From assembly GCA_963787135.1 (NCBI GenBank), contig CAWBBW010000043.1, forward strand, positions 86,211 through 150,210: 64,000 bases of DNA. Reading direction: 5' to 3'. A program made the translations under genes and the position numbers. The first letter of the stretch is position 1; the number at the start of each line of letters is the position of its first letter. The notes under the pieces were generated by a model, which was not told the DNA's origin, searched no databases, and saw nothing but the letters and a program-made list of their open reading frames with translations. Positions 33,948-45,414 of this stretch are shown here, piece after piece. The stretch comes from Roseiarcus sp963787135. Lineage in GTDB: Bacteria > Pseudomonadota > Alphaproteobacteria > Rhizobiales > Beijerinckiaceae.

Positions 33948-35736
33948 GTGAGCGATTCCCTGTTTTCCGTTGAAGCCACAGCGCCGGCCGACGAGCCCGC
34001 CGCCGCGTCCGCGCCCTATCGCGTGCTCGCGCGCAAGTACCGGCCGCAGCGGTTCGAGGATCTCATCGGCCAGGAGCCGATGGTGAGGACGCTGGCCAAT
34101 TCCTTCGCCGCCAACCGCATCCACCAGGCCTATATCCTGACCGGCGTGCGTGGCGTCGGCAAGACCACGACCGCGCGCATTCTCGCCCGCGCCTTCAACT
34201 ATCATGTTCCCGGCAAGATCGATGCGCCGAGCGTCGACATGGCGGAGCTTGGCGTCCATTGCCAGGCGATCATGGAGTCGCGCCATGTCGACGTGATCGA
34301 GATGGACGCGGCCTCGCATACCGGCATCGACGACGTGCGCGAGATCATCGAGAACGCGCGCTATCGTCCTGTGTCGGCGCGGACCAAGGTCTACATCATC
34401 GACGAAGTGCACATGCTGTCGAAGCAGGCTTTCAATGGCCTCTTGAAGACGCTGGAAGAGCCGCCCGAGCACGTCAGGTTCCTGTTTGCGACGACCGAGA
34501 TCGAGAAGGTGCCGATCACGGTGCGCTCGCGCTGCATACGCTTCGATCTGAAGCGGATCGAACTCGGGCGCGATGATCGCCCATCTCGCTAAAATCTGCG
34601 CTGCAGAGGGCGTCGCGGTCGAGCCCGACGCCCTGACGCTGATCGCCCGCGTCGCCGAAGGGTCGGTGCGCGACGCGCTCTCGCTGCTCGACCAGGGCAT
34701 CGCCTATGGTGGGTCCGGCGGCGTGACGGTCGCCGCCGTTCGCGACATGCTGGGCTTGTCCGATCGTGGCGAGGTGATCGTGCTCTTCGAGCGCGCGATG
34801 AAGGGCGAAATCGCCGAGGCGCTCGAGCTCATGCGCGCGCTCTATCGCGCCGGGGCGGACCCGGCCGACATTCTGATCGAGCTCGCCGAATTCTGCCATT
34901 TCGTCACTCGCACGAAGATCGCGCCGGACGCCCCCGACGACCCAGCGATCGGCGAGAACGAGCGCGGGCGTGGGCGCGAATTCGCCGCTAAACTGACGCT
35001 CGGCGCGCTGACCCGCGCGTGGCAGATCCTGCTCAAGGGCGTCGAGGACGTGAAGGATTCGCCGCGCCCGCTGGCGTCCGCCGAAATGGCGTTGATCCGC
35101 CTGGCCTACGCGTCGGACCTGCCGACTCCGGAGGAGGCCTTGCGCAAGCTCGCCGAGTCGACCGAGGGGAGCCCGCGCCACGCGCCGCTGCCCCCGGCGG
35201 GAGGCGGGCCTCGCGCCGCGCTCAGCGTCGTCACCGCCAATCCCGTCGCAGAAAGCCGCCCCGCTCCACCCGTCTTGACGAAGGCGGCGGAGCCTCAGGC
35301 GGCGATCCGTCTCGCGCGCTTCGAGGACGTGGTCGCTCTCGCTCGCTCGAAACGCGACATTCAGCTCGTCCAGGCGCTGGAGCAGGACGCGCGGGTCGAG
35401 CGCTTCGAACAGGGCAGTATCGCCTTCTCGCTGGTCGAGGGCGCTTCGCTTGGCCTCGTCCAGACATTGGCGCGACGCTTGCAGGAATGGACCGGCGAGC
35501 GCTGGATGGTGGCGCTGGCGCCAGGCTCGACCGCGCCGACGCTGCGCGAGGCCGAGCGCGCGAGCGGCGCTGAGGCGCATCCGCTGGTGCGCAAGGTGCT
35601 CGAGCGTTTCAAGGGCGCGCGCGTGGTCGACGTGCGCACGCCCGACACCGCGGCCCCCGCGCCGCCCCCGCCGGCGCAAGCCGACGACGACGTCGCCTAC
35701 GCGGATTCCGAGCCGCTCGGCGACGACGATCTTTAA
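33948..35736 (+). CDS. dnaX: DNA polymerase III subunits gamma/tau (frameshifted)
   Basis: The clamp-loader ATPase. A GTG start at 33948 gives SDSLFSVEAT. The AAA+ domain shows YRVLARKYRPQRFEDLIGQE, Walker A GVRGVGKTTTARILARAF, the Walker B region VYIIDEVHMLS, and sensor KTLEEPPEHVRFLFATTE then VRSRCIRFDL. The first frame stops at 34592; MIAHLAKICAAEGVAVEPDA continues in the +1 frame to 35736. The break at about 34565 lies inside the AAA+ lid (domain II), not at the tau/gamma boundary, and has no A-rich slippery site. A programmed frameshift is therefore unlikely. Because dnaX is essential, a sequencing indel is the best explanation. It is cotranscribed with ybaB and recR. Confidence 0.9.
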
Positions 35737-35755
35737 TTTCAGGGAGAGGCCGGCC

Positions 35756-36076
35756 ATGGATCTCATGGGCATGATGAAGAAAGCGCAGGCCATGCAGGCC
35801 AAGCTGCAGGAAGCGCAGGACGAACTCGGGCGCCTCGAGGTCGAGGGCGCGTCCGGCGGCGGGATGGTGAGCGTCGTCATGACCGCCAAAGGCGAACTCA
35901 AGACCGTGCGCATCGACCCGTCGCTGATGACCCCGGCCGACAGGGAAATTCTCGAAGACCTGATCATCGCCGCCTTCGCCGACGCCAAGGGCAAGGCCGA
36001 CCGGGCGGCGGCGGAAAAGATGCAGTCGCTGACCGCCGGACTGCCGCTGCCGCCGGGCATGAAACTGCCGTTCTGA
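35756..36076 (+). CDS. YbaB/EbfC family nucleoid-associated protein
   Basis: A 106-residue DNA-binding protein: MDLMGMMKKAQAMQAKLQEA, a helical hairpin, then the conserved strand region VEGASGGGMVSVVMTAKGEL and a C-terminal helix ending LPLPPGMKLPF. Family members form a tweezer-like dimer that binds DNA and act as global regulators. The gene always accompanies dnaX and recR. GGGAGAGGC lies upstream of the ATG. Its TGA overlaps the recR ATG (TGATG). Confidence 0.95.
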   Translation: MDLMGMMKKAQAMQAKLQEAQDELGRLEVEGASGGGMVSVVMTAKGELKTVRIDPSLMTPADREILEDLIIAAFADAKGKADRAAAEKMQSLTAGLPLPPGMKLPF

Positions 36077-36681
36077 TGCCCTCGACCGTCGCCGGACCGG
36101 AAATCGAACGGCTGGTGCAATTGCTCGCACGTCTGCCGGGTCTGGGACCGCGCTCGGCGCGGAGAGCCGCGCTCTATCTCATTCGCAAGCGGGAGACGCT
36201 GCTTCAGCCGCTTGCGGAGGCGATGCGGGTGGCGGAGGAGCGGATCGTCACCTGCTCGGTCTGCGGCAATGTCGATTCGCGCGATCCTTGCACCATCTGC
36301 TGCGACGAGCGACGCGATCCGGCGACCATCGTCGTCGTCGAATCGGTCGGCGATCTCTGGGCGCTGGAGCGCGCCGGCGCCATCCAGGCGCGCTACCACG
36401 TGCTCGGCGGCGTGCTGTCGCCGCTTGACGGCGTCGGCCCTTCCGATCTCAACCTCGGTGCGCTGGCCGCCCGCATCGCCCAAGGCGGAATCAGCGAAGT
36501 GATCCTCGCCGTCAATGCAACTGTCGACGGCCAGACGACGGCGCATTATATCATCGACCTTCTCTCCAGCTATCCGGTGAAGGCGACGCGCCTGGCGCAT
36601 GGCGTGCCGGTCGGGGGCGAACTCGACTACCTCGACGACGGCACGCTCGCGGCGGCGATGCGCCAGAGGACCGCATTTTAA
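36076..36681 (+). CDS. recR: Recombination mediator protein RecR
   Basis: A 201-residue ring-forming protein of the RecFOR pathway that loads RecA at gaps. Order: a helix-hairpin-helix (LVQLLARLPGLGPRSARRAA), a C4 zinc finger (CSVCGNVDSRDPCTICCD), a Toprim domain starting VVVESVGDLWALERAG, and a Walker-B-like C-terminal stretch ending LDYLDDGTLAAAM. All key Cys residues are present and the length is normal. It is translationally coupled to ybaB. Confidence 0.96.
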   Translation: MPSTVAGPEIERLVQLLARLPGLGPRSARRAALYLIRKRETLLQPLAEAMRVAEERIVTCSVCGNVDSRDPCTICCDERRDPATIVVVESVGDLWALERAGAIQARYHVLGGVLSPLDGVGPSDLNLGALAARIAQGGISEVILAVNATVDGQTTAHYIIDLLSSYPVKATRLAHGVPVGGELDYLDDGTLAAAMRQRTAF

Positions 36682-36780
36682 GCGGGTCACCACAAACAGG
36701 CCCCGCCGGCGCCCTATCGGCGCCCGCCGTCTCGGCGTAGAACCATCCCGACCCTCGGCTTTATGAGAGGCGGTTTCCCA

Positions 36781-38215
36781 ATGACCCGGGCCGCGAACGC
36801 TTCCCGCCTGTTCGTTCCCCCGTTTCCGCCGCGCGCCGAGAAGCCGCGCGGCGCCCTCTCGACCATCCTGACTCTTCGCCGGAATCCGTTGGAGATCTGG
36901 GGCAAGGCGGCCTTCGAACAGCCTTTCTGGGTGGGTCGCTCGTCGTTTGGAATGCGCGCCATGGCGCATGATCCCGCCGCAGTGCGCCACGTCCTCCTCG
37001 ACAACGCCGCCAACTACCGCAAGGACGAACTGCAACTCCGGATCTTGAGCCCCGGGCTAGGCGATGGCGTGCTGACGGCCGAAGGCGAGTCCTGGCGAGC
37101 GCAGCGCCGAGCGCTGGCGCCGTTGTTCTCGCCGCGCGAAGTTGTCGGTTTTGCCGAACTCGATGCAGAAAGTCGCCGCCGAAGCCGTCGCGCGCCTTCG
37201 GCGCCGGCGCGATGGCGCGGTGGCGGAAGTCGGCGAAGTCATGGCCCGCATAACTCTGGAAGTGCTGGAGCAGACCTTATTTTCGCAGGGGCTCGGCCAG
37301 GAACCGGGCGCCTTCCAGCAAGCCATCACGCGCTATTTCGACACTTTCGGCCGCATCGATCCGCTCGACCTTCTCGGCGCGCCGGCCTTTATTCCGCGAA
37401 TCGCCCGCTGGCGCGGGCGTGCGACGCTGAAATTCTTTGACGAAGCGGTCGACGCCATCATTAGGAGCCGCCGCGCGATGATCGAGGCGGGTCATGAGCC
37501 GCCGCGCGACCTGCTCACGTTGTTGTTGGCGGCGCGAGATCCGGAGACAGGCCGCGGCCTGCCGGAAGCCAGCATCCGCGCCAACATCATCACCTTCATC
37601 AACGCCGGCCACGAGACAACGGCCAACGCGCTGACCTGGACGCTCTACCTTCTTTCGCAGGCGCCGGAATGGCGCAAGCGCGCGGAAGTCGAAGCCGATG
37701 CAGCCTTCGACCCCAAGCGTCCCGGTTCGCTCGACGGATGCCCGGTGCTCCGCGCCGTCCTCGATGAAGCGATGCGGCTCTATCCGCCCGTTGCGCTTCT
37801 CAGCCGCGAGGCGATCGCGGACGACGCGATTCTCGGGGCCCGCGTGCCTGCAGGAACGATCGTCCTGATTTCGCCCTATGTGCTGCATCGCCACCGCGAC
37901 CTGTGGGAGAATCCCGATGCCTACGACCCCTCTCGGTTCCTCGATGGGCGCCGGGAGCGCATCGACCGCTTCGCCTATATTCCTTTTGGCGCTGGACCAC
38001 GGGTCTGCATCGGCATGGCTTTCGCGACCCAGGAAGCGATCATTATCCTCGCCAATCTCCTCATCGCTTTCCGCTTCGACATGGTCGAGGGAGCTCCGGT
38101 TATGCCGCGGCAGAGGGTAACTTTGCGCCCGCAGGGCGGCTTGAGGATGTACGCAAGACGGCGAGAATTGGCGCAGATATCCACAGCGGAGAATTTCTTC
38201 GCGAAAGTGCGTTGA
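36781..38215 (+). CDS. Cytochrome P450 (frameshifted)
   Basis: A heme-thiolate monooxygenase of about 475 residues. The first frame (from MTRAANASRLF) reaches SPREVVGFAELDAE; a +1 shift near 37155 moves to the frame ending at 38215. The I-helix is NAGHETTANALTW (oxygen-activating Glu-Thr), the K-helix ExxR is DEAMRLYPP, and the heme loop is FGAGPRVCIG with the Cys ligand. The length and the absence of a membrane anchor fit a soluble bacterial P450 that needs separate redox partners. None is adjacent, so the substrate cannot be guessed. The ATG at 36763 is an alternative start. Confidence 0.85.
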
Positions 38216-38240
38216 CAGAAAAGCGGGGTGGGCCTATATC
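38212..38240 (+). promoter_or_regulatory. rrn operon promoter
   Basis: TTGACA (38212-38217), 17 bases, TATATC (38235-38240). This is a near-perfect housekeeping promoter about 620 bases before 16S. Confidence 0.8.
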
Positions 38241-38862
38241 GCGTTCTCCGACGGCTTGGCGCGCCTTTCAGGCGGCTTGAGCTGTGGGTTTCGGGACTTC
38301 TCGGGCGTACTCCTCCCTGCTGAGAGGCGGGGGCGGAGGATTTTCGGTCGTCTTTGCCGTGCGGAAGCGCGGCCCGACATGGAGATTGGAGTTCAGATCG
38401 GGCTTTGCAGGCGGATCGCCTCGAAGGTCGAAATGAGCTTTCGGGAATGAGGGGACCGGCTTCGGCCGGTCGTCTTTGACCCTCTGCTGTTTGACAATTG
38501 CATCGGAAGGAAGAGAGACGTGGGCGGCGTGGTCCTTGCGGGGCTTTGGTGTTGGTTGGGTTTGTTGGCGATAAGCTGACGGGCTTGGCTGGCGGCGAGG
38601 CCTGTTAAGAGACAACTGACGGTCACGTTTCGATAAATTCATCGCGCTTTTTGGTTTGGCTGCGCTGGAACGCCGTGAGGCGGGCTGGCGTGGTTTGGCC
38701 TTGAGGCGGATGTGTTTGGAACTCGTCAAGAATACAGCGGAATCCGAGGGTTTCGGGTCGATAAGACTTGATTTCAGGTCGATAGGGCCTGGTTTCAAGT
38801 CGCAAGATTTGGAGGCTTGGAGGTTTTGCTGAAGTGACCAGTCAGCGATCAGATCTCAATGA
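38241..38862 (+). other. 16S rRNA leader
   Basis: Transcribed leader between the promoter and 16S. A GTTTGACAATTG motif at about 38489, frequent in Hyphomicrobiales rrn leaders, could be a processing/antitermination signal or a second promoter. A long Lys/Pro-rich frame on the minus strand (38268-38798) has no family resemblance and is considered non-coding. Confidence 0.5.
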
Positions 38863-40363
<1,501 letters not shown>

Positions 40364-40622
40364 GGATTCGGACTTCATCAAACAGAGGACATGAGGAACG
40401 GAAGGCTCACGCTTTTCGTGTCGATGTCGGCATGTTTTGTCGTCCGGCTCAGAATCAAGCGGCTCAAAGTCATGCGAGCCGCATTTGCGGGATCGCGCCG
40501 CCTTCGTCTCTCTTTCTGATTTAAGGATATGGAAGACTTGCGTCTTCGCCGGCTTTGAAAGTCTTTGCTTTGAAAGGCTTCTTTGAAAGTTTTGGGCGAT
40601 CCGTGGGCTTCTTCTTTCGACC

Positions 40623-40699
40623 GGGCTTGTAGCTCAGTTGGTTAGAGCGCGCGCTTGATAAGCGTGAGGTCGGAGGTTCAAGTCCTCCCAGGCCCACCA
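40623..40699 (+). tRNA. tRNA-Ile (GAT)
   Basis: Acceptor GGGCTTG/CAGGCCC, anticodon loop TTGATAA with GAT, T-arm GGTTCAAGTCC, encoded CCA. It sits in the 16S-23S spacer as usual. Confidence 0.98.
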
Positions 40700-40744
40700 C
40701 GACTTGGGGCGCCGGCAAGTGTTGATGCCGGCAAGTCTTGAAAC

Positions 40745-40820
40745 GGGGCCATAGCTCAGTTGGGAGAGCGCGTGCTTTGCAAGCATGAGGTCGTCGGTTC
40801 GATCCCGTCTGGCTCCACCA
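40745..40820 (+). tRNA. tRNA-Ala (TGC)
   Basis: Acceptor GGGGCCA/TGGCTCC, anticodon loop TTTGCAA with TGC, T-arm GGTTCGATCCC, encoded CCA. It follows tRNA-Ile by 45 bases. Confidence 0.98.
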
Positions 40821-41188
40821 AGTCCGGACCTTAAAGGTCTTGACGACGTGTCGAGCAGATTGAAGTTTTCCTATCCTTTCCGGTGCAATTTATCAATTTC
40901 GTTGAGCGCGAGAGCGCTTAACGTGACGAAGGCCAAATGGCCGGCGAGCAGGATTCCAGTCCTCCGCCGTTCTGTCCGGCCCTCGATCTCTGACATTGTG
41001 AAGAGGAAGCGCATTCGGTCGAAGACCGGATGAGGCGAGGCGTCAAGCCGAAGGGTCCGTGAGGGTCTGAAGGCGACAAATACGTCGCGTTGTCATCTGG
41101 TCTCTCGGGCAACCAGTCGTGGGTTTGGAGCCTGACCGCTCAGATCCCCGGATGCGTTTGAAGCAAAACTGGTCTTTTCACGCCGAAG

Positions 41189-41279
41189 ACGGCGGAAATC
41201 GGAAACCAGAAATCAGAAGTCGGAACTCGGAATGTTCGCATTCCGATCTTCTGACTTCCGACTTCCGACTTCCGTTCTC
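41189..41279 (+). repeat. rrn hairpin H1 before 23S
   Basis: GGCGGAAATCGG...CAGAAGTCGGAACTCGGAATG closes on a TTCG tetraloop (41235-41238) and returns as CATTCCGATCTTCTGACTTCC with further ACTTCCG units. It is built from short repeated GGAA/GAAGTC units. It lies where an RNase III processing stem for 23S is expected. Confidence 0.7.
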
Positions 41280-41440
41280 CAAGCCGCGCTTTGGCGATGA
41301 GAGCAATCAAGTGTCTTAAGGGTATCTGGTGGATGCCTTGGCGCTGAGAGGCGATGAAGGACGTGGTACGCTGCGATAAGTCATGGGGAGCCGCGAACAG
41401 GCTTTGATCCGTGAATCTCCGAATGGGGAAACCCACCTTC

Positions 41441-41575
41441 GATCTCTGTTGCTCCGAAGAGGCGCATGGGAATGCAAAGGAAAGCCGCACAGGGCCGACG
41501 TTTGGGTTCCGATGGGCCGGCAAGGGTCGTTTCGATAAGAGACGGCCGTTTGCGGTCTTTGGACCAACAGAGATC
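41441..41575 (+). other. 23S intervening sequence 1 (helix 9)
   Basis: The stem GATCTCTGTTG (41441-41451) pairs with CAACAGAGATC (41565-41575). This is the insert that yields the 5.8S-like fragment in many Alphaproteobacteria. Confidence 0.8.
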
Positions 41576-41620
41576 ACAAGAAGGTATTTATTCTCTAAAA
41601 TAAAATAGGAGAATAAAAGC

Positions 41621-41657
<37 letters not shown>

Positions 41658-41872
41658 AAGGACATCAACGAGACTCCGTTAGTAGTGGCGAGCGAACGCG
41701 GACGAGGCCAATGCTTTTGCTTGAGTTTACCAGAACCGGCTGGAAAGCCGGGCCGCAGCGGGTGACAGCCCCGTATGGATAGGGTTCGAGCGAAAAATTC
41801 GAGTAGGGCGGGACACGTGCAATCCTGCCTGAATGCGGGGGGACCACCCTCCAAGCCTAAGTACTCCTCAGC

Positions 41873-41904
<32 letters not shown>

Positions 41905-41970
41905 GTGAAAAGCACCCCGACGAGGGGAGTGAAACAGTTCCTGAAACCGGATACCTACAAACAGTGGGAG

Positions 41971-42098
41971 CGGGCTCGCCAAAGGCGAGCGCCCGGACGA
42001 CAGAGGACGGACGACAGAAAGCCTGCGCGAAGCGCGCAAGACTTCTGTTCTCTGACTTCTGTTCTCTGTTTTCCGAGGGCTCACCTTTGGTGAGCCCG
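41971..42098 (+). other. 23S intervening sequence 2 (helix 25), hairpin H2
   Basis: The ends CGGGCTCGCC and GGTGAGCCCG close the insert. Inside, GACAGAGGACGGACGACAGA and TTCTGTTCTCTGACTTCTG are short-unit arms that can pair around a GCGCGAAGCGCGC core. E. coli has only a short loop here. Confidence 0.75.
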
Positions 42099-42596
42099 TG
42101 ACCGCGTACCTTTTGTATTATGGGTCAGCGACTTAAAGTATCGAGCAAGCTTAAGCCGATCAGGTGTAGGCGCAGCGAAAGCGAGTCTGAACAGGGCGTT
42201 CAGTTCGATGCTTTAGACCCGAAACCGAGTGATCTAGTCATGAGCAGGTTGAAGGCAGGGTAACACCTGCTGGAGGACCGAACCGGTGCCTGTTGAAAAA
42301 GGCTCGGATGACTTGTGATTAGGGGTGAAAGGCCAACCAAACTCGGAAATAGCTGGTTCTCCGCGAAATATATTTAGGTATAGCCTCGAGATAAGGCTCC
42401 AGGGGGTAGAGCACTGGATGGGCTAGGGGGGCTAAAACCCTACCAAACCTAACCAAACTCCGAATACCTGGAAGTCATGCTCGGGAGCCACACAGTGGGT
42501 GCTAACGTCCATTGTGGAGAGGGAAACAACCCAGACCAACAGCTAAGGCCCCCAATTCACGGCTAAGTGGGAAAGGATGTGGAAATCCCAAAACAA

Positions 42597-42627
<31 letters not shown>

Positions 42628-42718
42628 TAAAGAAAGCGTAACAGCTCACTGGTCTAATCAAGGGTTTCTGCGCCGAAGATGTAACGGGGCTCAAGCCGTG
42701 AGCCGAAGCTCTGGGTGG

Positions 42719-43187
42719 CGGAGGACAGAAGACAGACGACAGAGGACAGATGGAGGAAGAGCGACGCAAGGCGGTCGTTTCGTTTGAGGACCTGGAGGTC
42801 TTTCAGCGGGGGCGTACCGGCTGTCGCTTGAGATCCATCGCGCGAGCCTGAAGATGCCGAAGATCGAACAGCAGGCGCTGGGCGATCAGATGCGTCGGGC
42901 GAGCAAGTCCATCTGCTCCAATATTGCTGAAGGCTACGGTCGCCAGAAACAGTCGAAAGCGGAATTTAGGCGCTTTTGTTGGATGGCGATCGGATCGTCG
43001 GATGAGATGCGGGTTTGGGCGCGCTATGCGTTCGATCTCGGGTACATCGACGATGAGACCTGGCGAAATTGGCGCGACGAATACCAGATCATCTCCAAAC
43101 AGCTGCAAGCCTTGTCTAGGTAAATACAAGTGTTGGCGGCTCGTTCGTGAGGTTATCCGTATTCCGTCGTCCGTCTTCTGTCCTCCG
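42719..43187 (+). other. 23S intervening sequence 3 (helix 45) with coding region
   Basis: The closing stem CGGAGGACAGAAGACAGACG (42719 on) pairs with CGTCCGTCTTCTGTCCTCCG (ending 43187). Flanking rRNA (GAAGCTCTGGGTGG and ACGGTAGCGGAGCG) matches E. coli helix 45. The 469-bp insert carries a four-helix-bundle protein gene. Confidence 0.85.
42750..43123 (+). CDS. 23S rRNA intervening-sequence protein, four-helix bundle (S23/avd-like), frameshifted
   Basis: It opens MEEERRKAVVSFEDLEVFQR at 42750; a shift in the GGGGG run near 42808 leads into AYRLSLEIHRASLKMPKIEQ and QALGDQMRRASKSICSNIAE, then GYGRQKQSKAEFRRFCWMAI. FEDLEVxQxAYxLSLEI and SIxxNIAEGxxR are the signatures of the 23S-IVS protein family, known from IVS-bearing Leptospira and others. 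The fold is a pentameric four-helix bundle of uncertain role, also found as the accessory (Avd) protein of diversity-generating retroelements. No retroelement is present here. It ends inside the insert's closing stem. Confidence 0.82.
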
Positions 43188-43765
43188 ACCACGGTAGCGG
43201 AGCGTTCCGTATGCTGATGAAGGGATAGCCGTGAGGCGTCCTGGAGGCTTCGGAAGTGCGAATGCTGACATGAGTAACGACAAACACTGTGAAAGACAGT
43301 GTCGCCGAAAGTCCAAGGGTTCCTGCGTAAAGTTAATCTTCGCAGGGTTAGCCGGTCCCTAAGGCGAGGCCGAAAGGCGTAGTCGATGGGAATCACGTTA
43401 ATAGTCGTGAGCCAGAGGAAAGTGACGGATCTCTTATATCGTTCGGTCTTACTGGATTGACCGGGCGGTGACGAGGTTCCAGGAAATAGCTTCCTCATCA
43501 GACCGTACCCGAAACCGACACAGGTGGACAGGTAGAGCATACCAAGGCGCTTGAGAGAATGACGTTGAAGGAACTCGGCAATTTACCTCCGTAACTTCGG
43601 AATAAGGAGGCCCTCGGGTCGCGCAAGCGGTCTGGGGGGGCACAGTCCAGGGGGTGGCAACTGTTTAACAAAAACACAGGGCTCTGCGAAATCGTAAGAT
43701 GACGTATAGGGTCTGACGCCTGCCCGGTGCCGGAAGGTTAAAAGGAGAGGTGCGAGCCTTGAATT

Positions 43766-43859
<94 letters not shown>

Positions 43860-43929
43860 CTTCCCCGCTGTCTCCAACGTCAGCTCAGTGAAATTGAAGT
43901 CCCCGTGAAGATGCGGGGTACCTGCGGTC

Positions 43930-43964
<35 letters not shown>

Positions 43965-44111
43965 TGCGTTGGCATTCGTTAAGTCATGTGTAGGATAGGT
44001 GGTAGGCTTGGAAGCCGGGGCGCCAGCTCTGGTGGAGCCACCCTTGAAATACCACCCTTGACTTCATGGATGTCTAACCGCGCCCCGTCACCCGGGGCCG
44101 GGACAACGCAT

Positions 44112-44142
<31 letters not shown>

Positions 44143-44290
44143 CAAAGCATAACGGAGGCGCGCAATGGTTGGCTCAGACCGGTCGGAAATCGGTCGTCGA
44201 GTGCAATGGCATAAGCCAGCCTGACTGCGAGACCAACAAGTCGAGCAGAGACGAAAGTCGGTCATAGTGATCCGGTGGTCCCGCGTGGGT

Positions 44291-44338
<48 letters not shown>

Positions 44339-44367
44339 ACTCCCCAAGAGTCCATATCGACGGGAGT

Positions 44368-44463
<96 letters not shown>

Positions 44464-44816
44464 CAAAACGTCGTGAGACAGTTTGGTCCCTATCTGCCGT
44501 GGGTGTCGGAGAATTGAGAGGATTTGCCCCTAGTACGAGAGGACCGGGGTGAACGTATCTCTGGTGGACCTGTTGTGGCGCCAGCCGCAGTGCAGGGTAG
44601 CTATATACGGAATGGATAACCGCTGAAGGCATCTAAGCGGGAAACCAGCCTCAAAACAAGTTCTCCCTGAAGAGCCGTGGAAGACCACCACGTCGATAGG
44701 CCGGATGTGAAAGCGCGGCAACGCGTGCAGCTGACCGGTACTAATCGCTCGTTCGACTTGATTGCTCTCGTCGCCAAGGCGCGTGCGCGCGAAGCGCGCT
44801 CAGAAGGACAGACAAC

Positions 44817-44869
44817 CGATGACAGAGGACGGATAACCCCTTCCTTTCGTCCGTGCTCTGTCGTTATCG
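44817..44869 (+). repeat. rrn hairpin H4 (23S-5S spacer)
   Basis: CGATGACAGAGGACGGAT pairs with GTCCGTGCTCTGTCGTTATCG. The units resemble those of H2 and H3. Confidence 0.65.
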
Positions 44870-44908
44870 CCCGAAAAACCAGTTTTGCTTCGATCGGACG
44901 CCCGAGAA

Positions 44909-44974
44909 CGGACGCCTGACGACGGAAGAGCTTAAAAGCTTCTCCGTCGTCCGACTTCCGTCCTCCGCCGTCCG
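44909..44974 (+). repeat. rrn hairpin H5 (23S-5S spacer)
   Basis: GACGACGGAAGAGCTT and AAGCTTCTCCGTCGTC form a near-perfect stem, with CGGACG/CGTCCG-type units outside it. Confidence 0.65.
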
Positions 44975-44990
44975 ACACCGTTCTTCGCCG

Positions 44991-45107
44991 GCCTGGTGGC
45001 CCTTGCAAGGCGACAAAGACCCGATCCCATCCCGAACTCGGCCGTCAAACGCCTTAGCGCCGATGGTACTCTGTCTCAAGACATGGGAGAGTAGGTCGCC
45101 GCCAGGC
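44991..45107 (+). rRNA. rrf: 5S ribosomal RNA
   Basis: The terminal stem GCCTGGTGGC pairs with GTCGCCGCCAGGC. The core CCCGATCCCATCCCGAACTC and GATGGTACTCTGTCTCAAG are standard. It is 117 bases long. Confidence 0.96.
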
Positions 45108-45137
45108 CTGCAAAGAACGGAGCCCTTCCTCTTCACG

Positions 45138-45239
45138 CGAGCCGGAAGTCAGAAATCGGAAATCAGAAGCCAGAGTGGCTTCCTTCCGCTTCCGATTTCT
45201 GACTTCTGACTTCTGACTTCCGCGCTTTCGCGCGGCTCG
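45138..45239 (+). repeat. rrn hairpin H6 (5S-tRNAfMet spacer)
   Basis: CGAGCCGGAAGTCAGAAATC...CAGAAG returns as CTTCCGATTTCTGACTTCTG and on to GCGGCTCG, a stem of about 45 bp built from GAAGTCAGAAATCGG-like units. Confidence 0.7.
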
Positions 45240-45240
45240 T

Positions 45241-45317
<77 letters not shown>

Positions 45318-45324
45318 ACCTCCC

Positions 45325-45360
45325 AAAACGGCGCTCCACAAAAGAGCGCCGTTTTTCTTT
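45325..45360 (+). terminator. rrn operon terminator
   Basis: AACGGCGCTC-CACAAAA-GAGCGCCGTT followed by TTTCTTT, eight bases after tRNA-fMet. Confidence 0.9.
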
Positions 45361-45414
45361 GCGCCACCGCGCCAAAGACGGGCGAGCCATTGTCACCCAA
45401 TTTCTGGTGAAACC

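Noticed and set aside
34540..34600. Programmed dnaX frameshift
   Set aside because: The break is within the AAA+ lid rather than at the tau/gamma boundary and lacks a slippery A-rich heptamer and a downstream stem.
34516..37035. An 839-residue open frame on the minus strand across dnaX-ybaB-recR
   Set aside because: High-GC shadow of the real genes; composition is Arg/Ala/Gly-rich with no domain, and dnaX, ybaB and recR are certain on the other strand.
38268..38798. A 176-residue Lys/Pro-rich frame on the minus strand before 16S
   Set aside because: It lies in the transcribed rrn leader on the opposite strand, with no homology or ribosome site.
42750..43123. Diversity-generating retroelement indicated by the Avd-like protein
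   Set aside because: No reverse transcriptase or template/variable repeat is present; the gene sits in a 23S insert, as in the S23 family.
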